The notes beneath the pieces are model-generated. The model had not been told where the DNA came from. It did not search any database and was given only the letters and a program-made list of their open reading frames with translations. 64,000 nt of DNA from Ryuthela nishihirai (lineage: Eukaryota; Arthropoda; Arachnida; Araneae; Heptathelidae), in assembly GCA_038380435.1 (NCBI GenBank), contig JAWZYU010000028.1:28070201-28134200 (forward strand), in the 5' to 3' direction. Below are positions 21,304-30,665 of this stretch, piece by piece. Made by a program: the position numbers and the translations under genes. How positions within the stretch are numbered: position 1 is the stretch's first letter; every line of letters starts with the position of its first letter.

Positions 21304-21330
21304 ACTTAAGTGATTAATGATATGGAGGGG

Positions 21331-21462
21331 TTTGGGTTGTTTTACCTCTGGGCGACACTTTTTATGCACACAGTGGACTAAATGGTAGGACGTAAGGAGC
21401 TCAAGGAATAAGAGAAAGGTGAGGGAGTAGGATCCTCTGGACAGTTAGGAGAGGAATTGTAG
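21331..21462 (-). repeat. SINE-A 3' fragment, old
   Basis: It holds the tail and first third of the body (gggttgttttacctctgggcg to ggacagttaggag), then stops at the next copy. Confidence 0.78.
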
Positions 21463-21609
21463 CGTTGGGTTGTTTTACCTCTGAGCGGCACTTTTTTGCA
21501 CACCATGGGCTAAATGGCCAGGTCACATGGACCCCGAAGCTCAGAGAAGGTTGGGGGAGGGGACCCACTGGAACAGCTGTTGGGAGACAGATGGTAGCCT
21601 CCCGTCAAG
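21463..21609 (-). repeat. SINE-A 3' fragment, young
   Basis: It is near-identical to the family up to ggtagcctcccgtcaag and then stops abruptly next to a C-rich run. Confidence 0.88.
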
Positions 21610-22448
21610 TCCTTCCCCCCCTCAATCCAGATGTTCTTAGCCCCCCCCCCCCTCAATCTTTGAATAACTTGGCTGGAAGATTGCAATCAGAAACGGATTC
21701 CAATTGGGACCAACAACATAACAATAAAAACACTTAGCCTGTTTTCATCGCTTAAAGAAAACAAATTCAACGGGGATTCCACGATATTTTGTCAACAGAG
21801 GGTGATTTGAAAAGTTTAAAGCTCGAAATGGAATGCATAAGGTTAACAGAGGAAGCGGCGAGTGCCAATAAAGATGCAGCCGCCAAATTTCCTGCATGTT
21901 TTAAAAGCGCAATTGAGGAAAATAATTACGATGACCACCAAATTTTTAACTTTGATGAAACGACCTTTATTGCAAGAAAATATCGTCTAAAATTTTCTTA
22001 GATAAAAAATGAAGAATCGCAACCTGGTTACAAATTCTCCAAAGAAAACTTAACTTTTCTATTGGGAATAAAGCTGAGGGCGATTTCAAATTGAAACCTA
22101 TGTTTATTTACCATTCGCTAAATCCGGGGGCTTTAAGAGATTTTAACAAAGCATCATTGCCTGTAATTTGGTGGAAAAATAAAAAGTCATTGGGACACGC
22201 AAGCTTTGTTTGAAGACTGGTTTAAAAGTTATTTTTGTCCAGCAGTCGAAAACTATTGCAAGCAAAATAATCTTACATTGGAAACCCCTCTTAGTTCTTG
22301 AAAATGCCTTTGTCCATCCTACTGCGCTGAATGACCCGTATGAAAATGTAAAAGTCGTATTTTTACCTCAGAACGTCTTTACTACAGCCAATGGAACAGG
22401 ATATATTTTCAACTTTCAAGGCCTATTTCTGCGCAAACTACGAAGGGA

Positions 22449-22531
22449 GAGTTGGGTTGGGTAGTTTTACCTCTGAGCGGCACTTTTTTGCACACCATGG
22501 GCTAAATGGCCAGGTCACATGGACCACGAAG
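22449..22531 (-). repeat. SINE-A fragment 1 in the Tigger fossil
   Basis: The tail and the first 60 bases of the body, ending ggaccacgaa. Confidence 0.82.
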
Positions 22532-22702
22532 GTTGGGTTGTTTTACCTCTGAGCGGCACTTTTTTTGCACACCATGGGCGAAATTGCCAGGTCACATGGA
22601 CCCCGAAGGCTCAGAGAAGGTTGGGGGAGGGGACCCACTGGAACAGCTGTTGGGAGACAGATGGTAGTCTTCCGTCAAGGCCATCCAGCGTGTTCTTTAA
22701 CG
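22532..22702 (-). repeat. SINE-A fragment 2 in the Tigger fossil
   Basis: Tail to gtgttctttaacg; it is followed at once by a third copy. Confidence 0.85.
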
Positions 22703-23041
22703 TTGAGTTGTTTTATCTCTGAGCGGCATTTTTTTGCACACCATGCGCTAAATGGCCAAGTCACATGGATCCCGAAGGCTCAGAAGGTTGGGGTAGGGGA
22801 CCCACTGGAACAGCTGTTGGGAGACAGATGGTATTCTTCCGTCAAGGCCATTCAGCGTGTTCTTTAACGTGCAGAGAGTTTCGCTCTCCTGCACACGGAA
22901 CTACTGCTTTACGTCCCATCCAATCCCATCGGTGTCCCCTACTTACCTCGGGCAGGGCGAGGTTTTTTGAGATAAATCTGCGACTCGAACCTGAGAACTG
23001 CAGATTACGAGCCTGGCGAGCTACCAACTGAGCCACCCCTG
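22703..23041 (-). repeat. SINE-A copy 3 in the Tigger fossil
   Basis: An older copy with an internal deletion around the gacggacggcggcc region and a complete head (ctaccaactgagccacccc). Three same-strand copies in a row suggest repeated insertion at one AT-rich entry site or tandem rearrangement. Confidence 0.85.
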
Positions 23042-23740
23042 TCGCGACGAGAAAAAGGAAATTGCGTGTAAAGGAGAGGGGTGTGTCTGAAAGGAAATTT
23101 TGATAAAGGAACTCGAGCAGATGGTTCGAAATTTGAGAAGTGTTAAACAAGAAATTACGGATTTTAAACAGCAATTACAAATGTGAAAAGAAACGTGCTA
23201 GTTCACTGAACCCTAGAAAACGGAATTAGCTGCTATCGTAAATTGTGTGAAGAGAAAAAGAATGCTACCTCTGTTCAAACGACGCTTGACAAATGTTTTT
23301 CTAGAAAGTGAATATCCATTTTTCACTCGTTTTGTAGCACATTTCTTTAATAAATCTTTTTTAGCTTACTTGCTTTTCATTATTCTTTATATCTATGTAC
23401 ACTCGTTAATTTTAGCTTTTAAAATACGTTTTAAGTCTTCTGACGAATGTTCCAATGTATCATGGATGAGTTACAATTTCTCCATTGGTTTTTAACTTCG
23501 ATATATGCGGTTTCGAGATATACGGTATACTTGTTGAAAGAATTAACCGCATAAACAACAAAGCAATAAAATTATAGTCTATTAAGAGTGGAGCTAAAAC
23601 AGAGTGATCGGATAAAAGATGGCCGTGTGTATGGGGATCGTCTGTCTTGTTGACAGGCGAGTCCTGAGGCAAGAAAAGTCTTATCCCTCGAGTGGAAATC
23701 ACTCTTTGGAGTTTACAGCAGCATTATCTTATTTTTAGGA

Positions 23741-24100
23741 GTTGGGTTTGCTTTACCTCTGAGCGGCACTTTTTTGCACACCATGGGCTAAATGGCCAGG
23801 TCACATGGACCCCGAAGGCTCAGAGAAGGTTGGGGGAGGGGACCCACTGGATCAGCTGTTGGGAGACAGATGGTATCCACCAATCGAGACCATCCAGCGT
23901 GTTCTTTAACGTGCACAGGGTATGTCTCTCCCGCACACGGGGCCACGGCTTAACGTCCCATCCGACGGACGGCGGCCTTTCCAAGCCCATCGGTGTCCCC
24001 TACTGACCGTGGGCAGGGCGGGGAATTTTGCGGAGATAAATCTCAACGCTGACCCAGCTGGGACTCGAACCTGGGAACTACAGATTACGAGCCTGGCGCA
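23741..24100 (-). repeat. SINE-A copy, variant subfamily, head truncated
   Basis: It carries the same variant block as 18608-18990 (gatggtatccaccaatcgag in complement) and also shares ggatcagctg and gtatgtctctcc. The conceptual translations of the two copies are identical over more than 80 residues. The head stops at gcctggcgca. Confidence 0.92.
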
Positions 24101-24429
24101 CTCCTATGAAGATGAAGTGGAAAAATATACGGATTTAAGCCTGAACTCAGATTCTACAATACCATAAATGAAAAATTGATTTTTTTAACACAGCACATTC
24201 GGAGCAAGGCAGAGCCTATTATATGGATGCTATACTTTGCTTCCAATAGTAAACAAGCCTCCTAGACAGGCTTCAAACTTGCTTCCTAACTAGGAAGCTC
24301 TGAAATGGAGTGTTAAGAGGGAATCCCGAACAAGAAATTTGCGACAGGATGGCGAAACATTTTGGTACTAACGTGGAGGCCAAAATCAGTTAGATGCAAG
24401 ATTTCAATCCTTAACTTTTAAAAAACGGG
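24101..24429. other. Non-coding stretch
   Basis: I see no gene or known repeat. A short inverted motif (aggcttcaaacttgcttcctaactaggaagc) is present near 24270. Confidence 0.35.
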
Positions 24430-25160
24430 AAAGTTGGTTTACCTATGCGTGGCATTTTTCTGCACACACAATGGGCTAAATGGCGAGATCACAAAGCCTC
24501 TAAGAGCTCAGAAAAGATTGGGTTGGGTTGTTTTACCTCTGAGCGGCACTTTTTTGCACATAATGGGCTAAATGGCCAGGTCACATGAACCCCGAAGGCT
24601 CAGAGAAGGTTGGGGGAGGGGACCCACTGGAACAGCTGTTGGGAGACAGATGGTAACCTCCCGTCAAGGCCATCCAGCGTGTTCTTTAACGTGCATACGG
24701 GGCCACGGCTTAACGTCCCATCCGACGGACGGCGGCCTTTCCAAGCCCATCGGTGTCCCCTACTGACCGTGGGCAGGGCGGGGAATTTTGCGGAGATAAA
24801 TCTCAACGCTGACCCAGCTGGGACTCGAACCTGGGAACTACAGATTACGAGCCTGACGCGCTACCGACTGAGCCACCCCCGCCCCAGAAAAGATTGGGAA
24901 AGGGTCCCCACTGGATAATTGTCATGAGACAGATGAGAAGCATCCAGTCGAAGACACCTGGTATGTTCTTTAACATGCACAGGGTATGGCTGTCCTGCCC
25001 ACGAGCCACGGCTTAACGTACCTTCCAAGAAATGGGGGCTTCGCCAAGCCCGTATGTTTCCTCCTGCTGACCAAGATTAGGGTTTAGCAGAGATAAATCT
25101 CAACACTAGTTCAGGTGGAAGTCGAACCTGAGAACAGACTGAGCCAACTCCTGCCTCGTT
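24430..25160 (-). repeat. Old SINE-A copy split by a younger one
   Basis: The tail part (24430-24508) and the rest (24899-25160) belong to one diverged copy that hosts the insertion at 24523-24884. Confidence 0.82.
24523..24884 (-). repeat. SINE-A nested in SINE-A, 14-bp TSD
   Basis: It is flanked by CAGAAAAGATTGGG at 24509-24522 and 24885-24898. It is near-majority in sequence except for a small deletion of gggtatggctctcccgc. Confidence 0.94.
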
Positions 25161-25228
25161 AAGGAGAAAAGTCTATTTGAAGTTCCAAGTTGTATTACAG
25201 AGAGTGGTTTGGATATTTAACGCAGCTC

Positions 25229-25523
25229 TAGGATTGGGTTGGTTTACCTCTAAGCGAAACTTTTTTTGCACAAAGCGGGCTAAATGGCCAGGCCACACTT
25301 AGAGCTCAGAGGAGGTTGGTGGGAGGAGATCCGCTGAACAGTTTTTAGGAGGCAGATGGTAGCCTCTGATGAAGGCCATCCAGTATGTTCTTTAAAGTGC
25401 ACACAAAATATATCTCCCTCTATACATGAGACCACGGCTTAACGTCTCATCTAAAGGATGGCGGTCTTTCCAAGCCCATTTGTGTCCCTAATAATCTAGG
25501 GCAAGTTTGGGAGTTTTGCAGGC
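25229..25523 (-). repeat. SINE-A copy, old, head missing
   Basis: The diverged tail and body (ggattgggttggtttacc to gggagttttgcagg). Confidence 0.82.
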
Positions 25524-25531
25524 AACTCTGG

Positions 25532-25815
25532 ATAAGTTGGGTTGTTTTACCTCTGAGCAACACTTTTATGCACACAATGGGCTAAATGGCCAGGTCGCAT
25601 GGACTCCGAAGGCTCAGAGATGGTTGCGGGAGGAGGTCCACTGGAACAGCTGTTGGGAGACAGATGGCAACCTCCTGTCAAGGCCATCCAGCGTGTTCTT
25701 TAACGTGCACAGGGTATGGCTCTCAAACACACGGTGCCACGTCTTAACGTCCCGTCCGACGGACGGCGGCTTTTCCAAGCCCATCGGTGTCTCCTATTGA
25801 CCGTGGGCAGAGTGG
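25532..25815 (-). repeat. SINE-A, head-less, 8-bp TSD
   Basis: Flanked by AACTCTGG at 25524-25531 and 25816-25823. It ends at ccgtgggcagagtgg, so the tRNA head was never copied. Confidence 0.88.
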
Positions 25816-25892
25816 AACTCTGGGAAAACTCTTATACGAAATTTAGGGCATTCAGCCAAGTATTTAGGGAATTAAAGAAGGGGTAAGTAAAA

Positions 25893-26003
25893 GAAATTAA
25901 ATAAATACCTCCTCGAGCAGCTGCTTTCCACAGAGGTCTGACAGGATCCTGTCAGTTGTACATAGTAGAAGGATCTGTGAGGATTGCGGGACCTCAGCAG
26001 ATG
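25893..26003 (-). repeat. SINE-B partial copy
   Basis: Tail and body complement only (aaataaatacctcctcgagc to gcgggacctcagcag). Confidence 0.82.
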
Positions 26004-26396
26004 CACGCGGTAAAAGAAGAGATAAATTTTAACAGTTGCATATTAATTATATTCTTCCCAAAGACATTTTTCTTACCAATAGCAATTGGAGAACTGCAAG
26101 TTATTATAAGCATGCCGTGGAAAAAGACACATGCATGTTAGACTGGTATATAGAGTGCCAGTCAACCAACCCAGACACATTTCATTTATAATCTATATAT
26201 TACAAAAACGCATTTTTCACAAACAAGTTTTAAATATAAGGTATGATAGAAAATATTACTTGTGCCGAAAATTTTGATTTCGCAATCAAACATTTCGATA
26301 TTTGAAAACTAGTATGTCCGACCATTATTTTCATTCAAATTTCTTCATGCACATATACACATACACACTCAATTCTGTTTCTACAAGGTAGATAAA
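26004..26396. other. Non-coding stretch
   Basis: AT-rich with no gene or repeat that I can support. Confidence 0.35.
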
Positions 26397-26596
26397 ATAA
26401 AATAAATACCCCCTCAAGCAGCTGCTTGCCACAGAGGTCTGAGAGGAGCCAGTCAATTTATATGCCACATGTGAAGGTCTGAGAGGATGGCAGGACCTCA
26501 GTAGAAAAAACACATACATCCATGGCTTACCCGGGGCTCGAACCCAGGTCCCTTAGATCAGTAGCCAAGCGCGCTAACCACTCGGCCATGGGATGG
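26397..26596 (-). repeat. SINE-B copy, full length
   Basis: A complete copy of about 200 bp from the (AAAT)n tail complement to the head (gcgctaaccactcggccatg). Confidence 0.92.
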
Positions 26597-26609
26597 TATT
26601 GAGGTAGAT

Positions 26610-26730
26610 AGGTTACCGAAAAAACCGTGTAAAAAATAACAGTGCATATGGAAAAATAGAAGATTGGTTCCAGACGTGAAAACCTAGTACAAATAATAAA
26701 TTGTTTTACACGGTTTTTACTATGTAAACA
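26610..26730. repeat. CCGTGTAAAA inverted motif pair
   Basis: aaaaaccgtgtaaaaaat near 26620 and its inverse ttttacacggttttta near 26704 bracket about 80 bases. The same motif recurs at 36830-36940. Repeated motifs of this type are common in terminal repeats of pogo/Tigger-like elements. The rest of 26731-27000 is plain AT-rich DNA. Confidence 0.45.
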
Positions 26731-27339
26731 ATTGGCTGAATGTAAAACAAATCATATCAAAATCTTTAAATCTTATTTGATTTTTATTCATTTAAACACA
26801 TTTTTTTATTTTATAAACGTATAAAGATAATTATATGTACTTATATAAAGTAAATTATCGTTCATAAAGAATGTAACATGTCACTAATTCAAGACTACAA
26901 AAGTGCAAAAAATATGACTTACATATGCTTATTAGATTTTATTCGTTGTCACTTTTTGACAACAGACACATTCGTTTGCGTAAGACTGGAATTAAATCAC
27001 TTCATCGCTTTTAACATTTTGGCCGTCGTGTTCATATTCCAATGGTGAAATATTTGAATTGTGGTTAACAAACCAGATGATGAAAAATTGTAAATTGCCT
27101 ATATGGATTCGGCAGCTACAACACCTCTCTTTTGCTGCGATCTTATGCAACCACGGCAATTCCCGATTCCGCCTTACGACACTACCAGTTATGAAAAGCC
27201 GTGCTTATCTACAGTCGGGGGCAAGAATGCGCCATATAGGCGCACCTCACATGTCAGCAGTCCTATAGAAGGAAAGCTAACCACCGGAAGAAACCTAACT
27301 TTAATTTGTTCCCCGGTTAGCCATGAACAAGGATATATA

Positions 27340-28690
27340 GATCCAAGTTCGCTCGGCTCCCAGGGTGGAGACCCAGACTCTTAGTAAGGCCCAGACTTTG
27401 GTGAGGGCTCAGGCCTACTAGGGGACCAAATCCGTTCTGCCGAGCCCTCGAACTGCTCACCCAGAGCACCTGATAGGTGAGGTCTAAGACACCGTCACCA
27501 TCCAACCGGCACGCCAAACCGGTCGGCGGCATCCTCGACCTCGTTTGGTCTTGGCTATGTCCAACCGGGGACCCAATCCGGTCGGCACAGTCTTCGACCG
27601 GGTTGCTGATTCCAATTCGGATTTCGTAAAAGACGGACGTGTTTTTAGCTCTCTCTGCTTTTAGTTTTACTGTAAAATTGTGTAGTGCTAAAATGGATAT
27701 CACGAAGGATATAAGAATCAACAGAACCTTCAGAATTCGTCATATTGGATTATCTTATGATTTTATTGTGTCTTCACTGGCCGACCAGCTCCGCCTCCTC
27801 GATAGCTATAGCGCAGAAGATCAACAAATCAACCACTATAGTGACTTTTACCAGCGAAGAACGCGCTAATTTATTCGCCTGCAACCCACAGGACTTTTTT
27901 AAAGGCCATCCAGTCAACGCCACTCGACTTGGCACACCAGAAAAACGGATCACCATCGCAAAACTACCCTTCTTTGTCTCAAACAAGGAGATTGCCTCAG
28001 CCCTGGAACCTTTGGCACGATAAAGAGCATAACTGAAGAACACCTCGACCTTCCGGGATTGGAATCCATCCAAACAGGAACCAGAGTTGTGGTAATGGAG
28101 ATGAAGAAGCCGGTCCCAAATCTCCTAACGATTGCCACCTACAACGCAACTATCCTCTATCCAGGAGTAACGCCACTTTGCAAATGGTACAGGAAGCCAA
28201 ATCACCTCATCAAGGACTGTCCGCTATTTGCCAAGAAACATCCTGCTACCCTGGATACCATAGAAGCCACTTTGGATCCCCCTGCAAATCCTATCATCAC
28301 AGAAACAGAAGCTCCCACCTCTACACCTGCTATTCCGGATCCTGCCTCAGTAAGTAACTTGCCTTCCCTCACCCAATCTTCCACCCAAATTTCTCCCATA
28401 AACCCACCCTCTGAGGAATCTTCTCTCCCTAAGAGAAAAGAACCTCCCTCACCACCTGACTCCCCTCCTAAAGAAGACACAACCAAAAAACAAAAAATGG
28501 TCATCGGACAATAGCGGCACCTCGTCACTAATTGAAAACATTCAAAATTACATCATTTATCATTCTAGGACACCAGAATCTACAAACAAACCAGACGGCC
28601 CCGAATATCTTGAATCTTTCGAGGATATTGTCGACCTCTTCAAATCTTTAGCTAATCCTAAATTAGCCACCTACATTTGGAATACCCCCC
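27340..28690 (+). pseudogene. ORF1 of a second LINE, frameshifted (RRM-like plus zinc knuckle)
   Basis: A GC-richer leader (27360-27690) with repeated CCGGTCGG-type motifs precedes ATG 27693. Coding pieces follow in shifting frames: MDITKDIRINRTFRIRHIG, then TFTSEERANLFACNP and EKRITIAKLPFFVSNKEI (RRM-like fold), then PGVTPLCKWYRKPNHLIKDCPL. The last is a CCHC knuckle whose second Cys is now Tyr. A proline/serine-rich stretch follows (28250-28490) and, after a stop, ENIQNYIIYHSRTPES. Such proteins bind LINE RNA. I found no endonuclease or reverse transcriptase after it, so the copy is truncated or rearranged near 28690. Confidence 0.55.
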
Positions 28691-29650
28691 CCCCTCCCCC
28701 GACCTCCTCCCTCTCACTAGAACACTTTCAGGCACTGGCCTTATTCTAAAACGTTATCAGGACCTATACTTATCAGCTTTGGCGAAATGCCCACAAACGG
28801 ATTGCTTTTCAGTATGGGACTACTTCCATATTGTTATTAAAAACTACCCCTCTTTAAATAAACCACTGTTTTGGCCTCCTCGATTAAATTTTCCTTTAAA
28901 TTTAGCTTCTATATTAGATACTCACTTTTTCTCTTTCGATCTCGCTCGCTTCCAAATTTCCTCCATCTTGGATTCAGCGCTCAGCCAATACCAAAATTCC
29001 TGCATTCTCATTGGCTGAGACGTTTCTGGCTGGATCCAGGCGCTCGCTCCCGCTTTAACTCGGCTCGGCAGCTCAAAAATTTTGTTCACACACTTACTAA
29101 ATTAACATCTCAACAAATTACCCCCCCCCCCCTCCCTCAAATTTAATTATTTTATACATTAGATCTTTCTCCTCTCCTTACGCGAGAACGACGATCTTCT
29201 ACCAACACAGGAGCACTTTTAGACTTACCTTCCTCCGTTCTTCTCTCGGCCTCTATTTTGAAAACTTGCTATTACAACTTTTGCCTCCACTAAAAAATTA
29301 AATATAATACTTTGCCACCTCTGATAAATTTTGCTCGTGGTCCTGATGATAAGCAGGCCGAGGCCTCCTTTACAAATAGGACCAGGTAATGATGGATGTG
29401 CAAGAAGACCGGGTTGCTGGGCCCGAAGCCCCCCACCACGTCAAGGTGGTCCCCTATTTTTTTTTGGGGGGGGCAGCTACAACAGAAGGGAGTGAATGCC
29501 GGAATCGCCATTTTGGCGGCAGTGCCTTCCCATCTGGCGACAGAGCGCCGGGGGCAGATCCAGTTTGAGAGCCAGATGAAGAAAGGCGACAAGAGTCGGC
29601 CGGGCACGGCGATCGTGTCCTTACCCTATTGACCGAGACTCCCTAACGTC
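28690..29650. other. Low-complexity and uncertain LINE-flank region
   Basis: C runs occur near 28690 and 29120 and a T/G run near 29458. Some phrases (29316-29640) have coding-like GC content but no domain that I recognise. It may be the remaining 3' part of the LINE fragment. Confidence 0.3.
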
Positions 29651-29683
29651 CCCCGAAGGACTGGCCACGCCCAAAGGACATGC

Positions 29684-29760
29684 GTTAAGCCGTGGTCTCA
29701 TGTGTAGAGGGAGACATATTTTGTGTGCACTTTAAAGAACATACTGGATGGCCCCATGTA
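29684..29760 (+). repeat. SINE-A fragment hosting a SINE-B
   Basis: gttaagccgtggtctcatg to aacatactggatggcc matches the middle of SINE-A. It ends at the TSD of the SINE-B insertion. Confidence 0.65.
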
Positions 29761-29970
29761 AATAAATAAATAAATACCCCCTCAAGCAGCTGCTTGCCAC
29801 AGAGGTCTGACAGGAGCCTGTCAGTTTATATGCCCCAGTAGAAGGTCTGAGAGGGTGGCAGGCCCTCAGCAGAAAAACGACAAAAACAGCCATGCCTTAC
29901 CCGAGGCTCGAACCCAGGTCCCGTAGATCAGTAGCCAAGCGCGCTAACCACTCGGCCACGGGACGGCTTT
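29761..29970 (-). repeat. SINE-B reference copy, 210 bp, 12-bp TSD
   Basis: Flanked by TGGCCCCATGTA at 29749-29760 and 29971-29982, which fixes the family ends. On the minus strand the head has type II A box GTGGCCGAGTGG and B box GGGTTCGAGCCTC, then a body, then a tail of GTATTTATTTATTT. The A box resembles Ser/Leu tRNAs. Confidence 0.93.
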
Positions 29971-30039
29971 TGGCCCCATGTACCTTCCAAGAAATGGGAC
30001 CTCCAGCGGGGTGGTTGAAATTCTTCTTGCGTGCGACTA

Positions 30040-30285
30040 CGAGACGGTTCGGATGTGAGACAACCGTCAGCAGCTAGCATAAGCTTTGTTTCGTATCTAG
30101 CGGTGGGACCGCTGAGGCTCATATAGTTTGCGTGTATTTGGTCAGTGACTGTATCGAGTGGATAGTCACTGTATGTATATAATTAATTTGTAAATAAATA
30201 GTGTACATAGTTGAAATACACGAGTCTGTGTATTCGGCCACCTAAGTTATCATCCTGACAAGATAGGGACAGGTACCCTTCTACA
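30040..30285 (+). repeat. Possible solo LTR
   Basis: The segment has LTR-like features: a start near tgtgagacaaccgtcagc, an AATAAA at about 30193, a short downstream region and an end near ccacctaagttatcatcctgaca. No second copy, primer-binding site or polyprotein is in the window, so this is tentative. Confidence 0.3.
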
Positions 30286-30665
30286 AAGGCTCTCACACAC
30301 ACACATAGATAGAAAAAAATCCAGCCCAGACAGGCAGAGATTGTTTGTTTGTTTGTTTGTTTTCTATGGCGCATGGGCAACTAGGCCATAATGCGCCAAA
30401 CAAAAGACAATATAAAAGATAAAAGATGTGCAACCCGCAACCAAATTTAAAACAAATGAGCTAATTGTAAAAAGGTAAAACAACAAAGAACAAGTGTAAA
30501 AATACAAAGTAAAACAATAGAATACCAGGTGTAAGGTGACCTGGGATAGACACACAATGTATAAGGTGGTAAAATCAAAATCCAGTAAAATATCGACGTC
30601 AAAAAATATAAGTTAAATCAATCCCAGGTGTAAAAGACCTGGGCTATACAAAATATTAGGTAAAA

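Larger units (their letters stand above)
21720..23535 (+). pseudogene. Tigger/pogo-type DNA transposon fossil with SINE-A insertions
   Basis: Pieces in several frames match Tigger transposase in order: SGEAASANKDAAAKFP (about 21845-21895) and QIFNFDETTFIARKY (first catalytic Asp of the DDE domain), then LTFLLGIKAEGDFKLKPMFI. LLVLENAFVHP follows, where LxxDNAxxHP is usual, so the second Asp appears to be replaced. After the SINE block (22449-23041) come the C-terminal ATSVQTTLDKCFSRK (about 23259-23305) and a terminal motif ttcgatatatgcggtttcg typical of pogo-like inverted repeats. There are multiple stops and frameshifts; the left end is not resolved. Confidence 0.7.

Noticed and set aside
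30040..30340. Complete LTR retrotransposon next to the Jockey LINE
   Set aside because: Only one LTR-like segment was seen; no gag/pol, primer-binding site or second LTR, so only a tentative solo LTR is reported.
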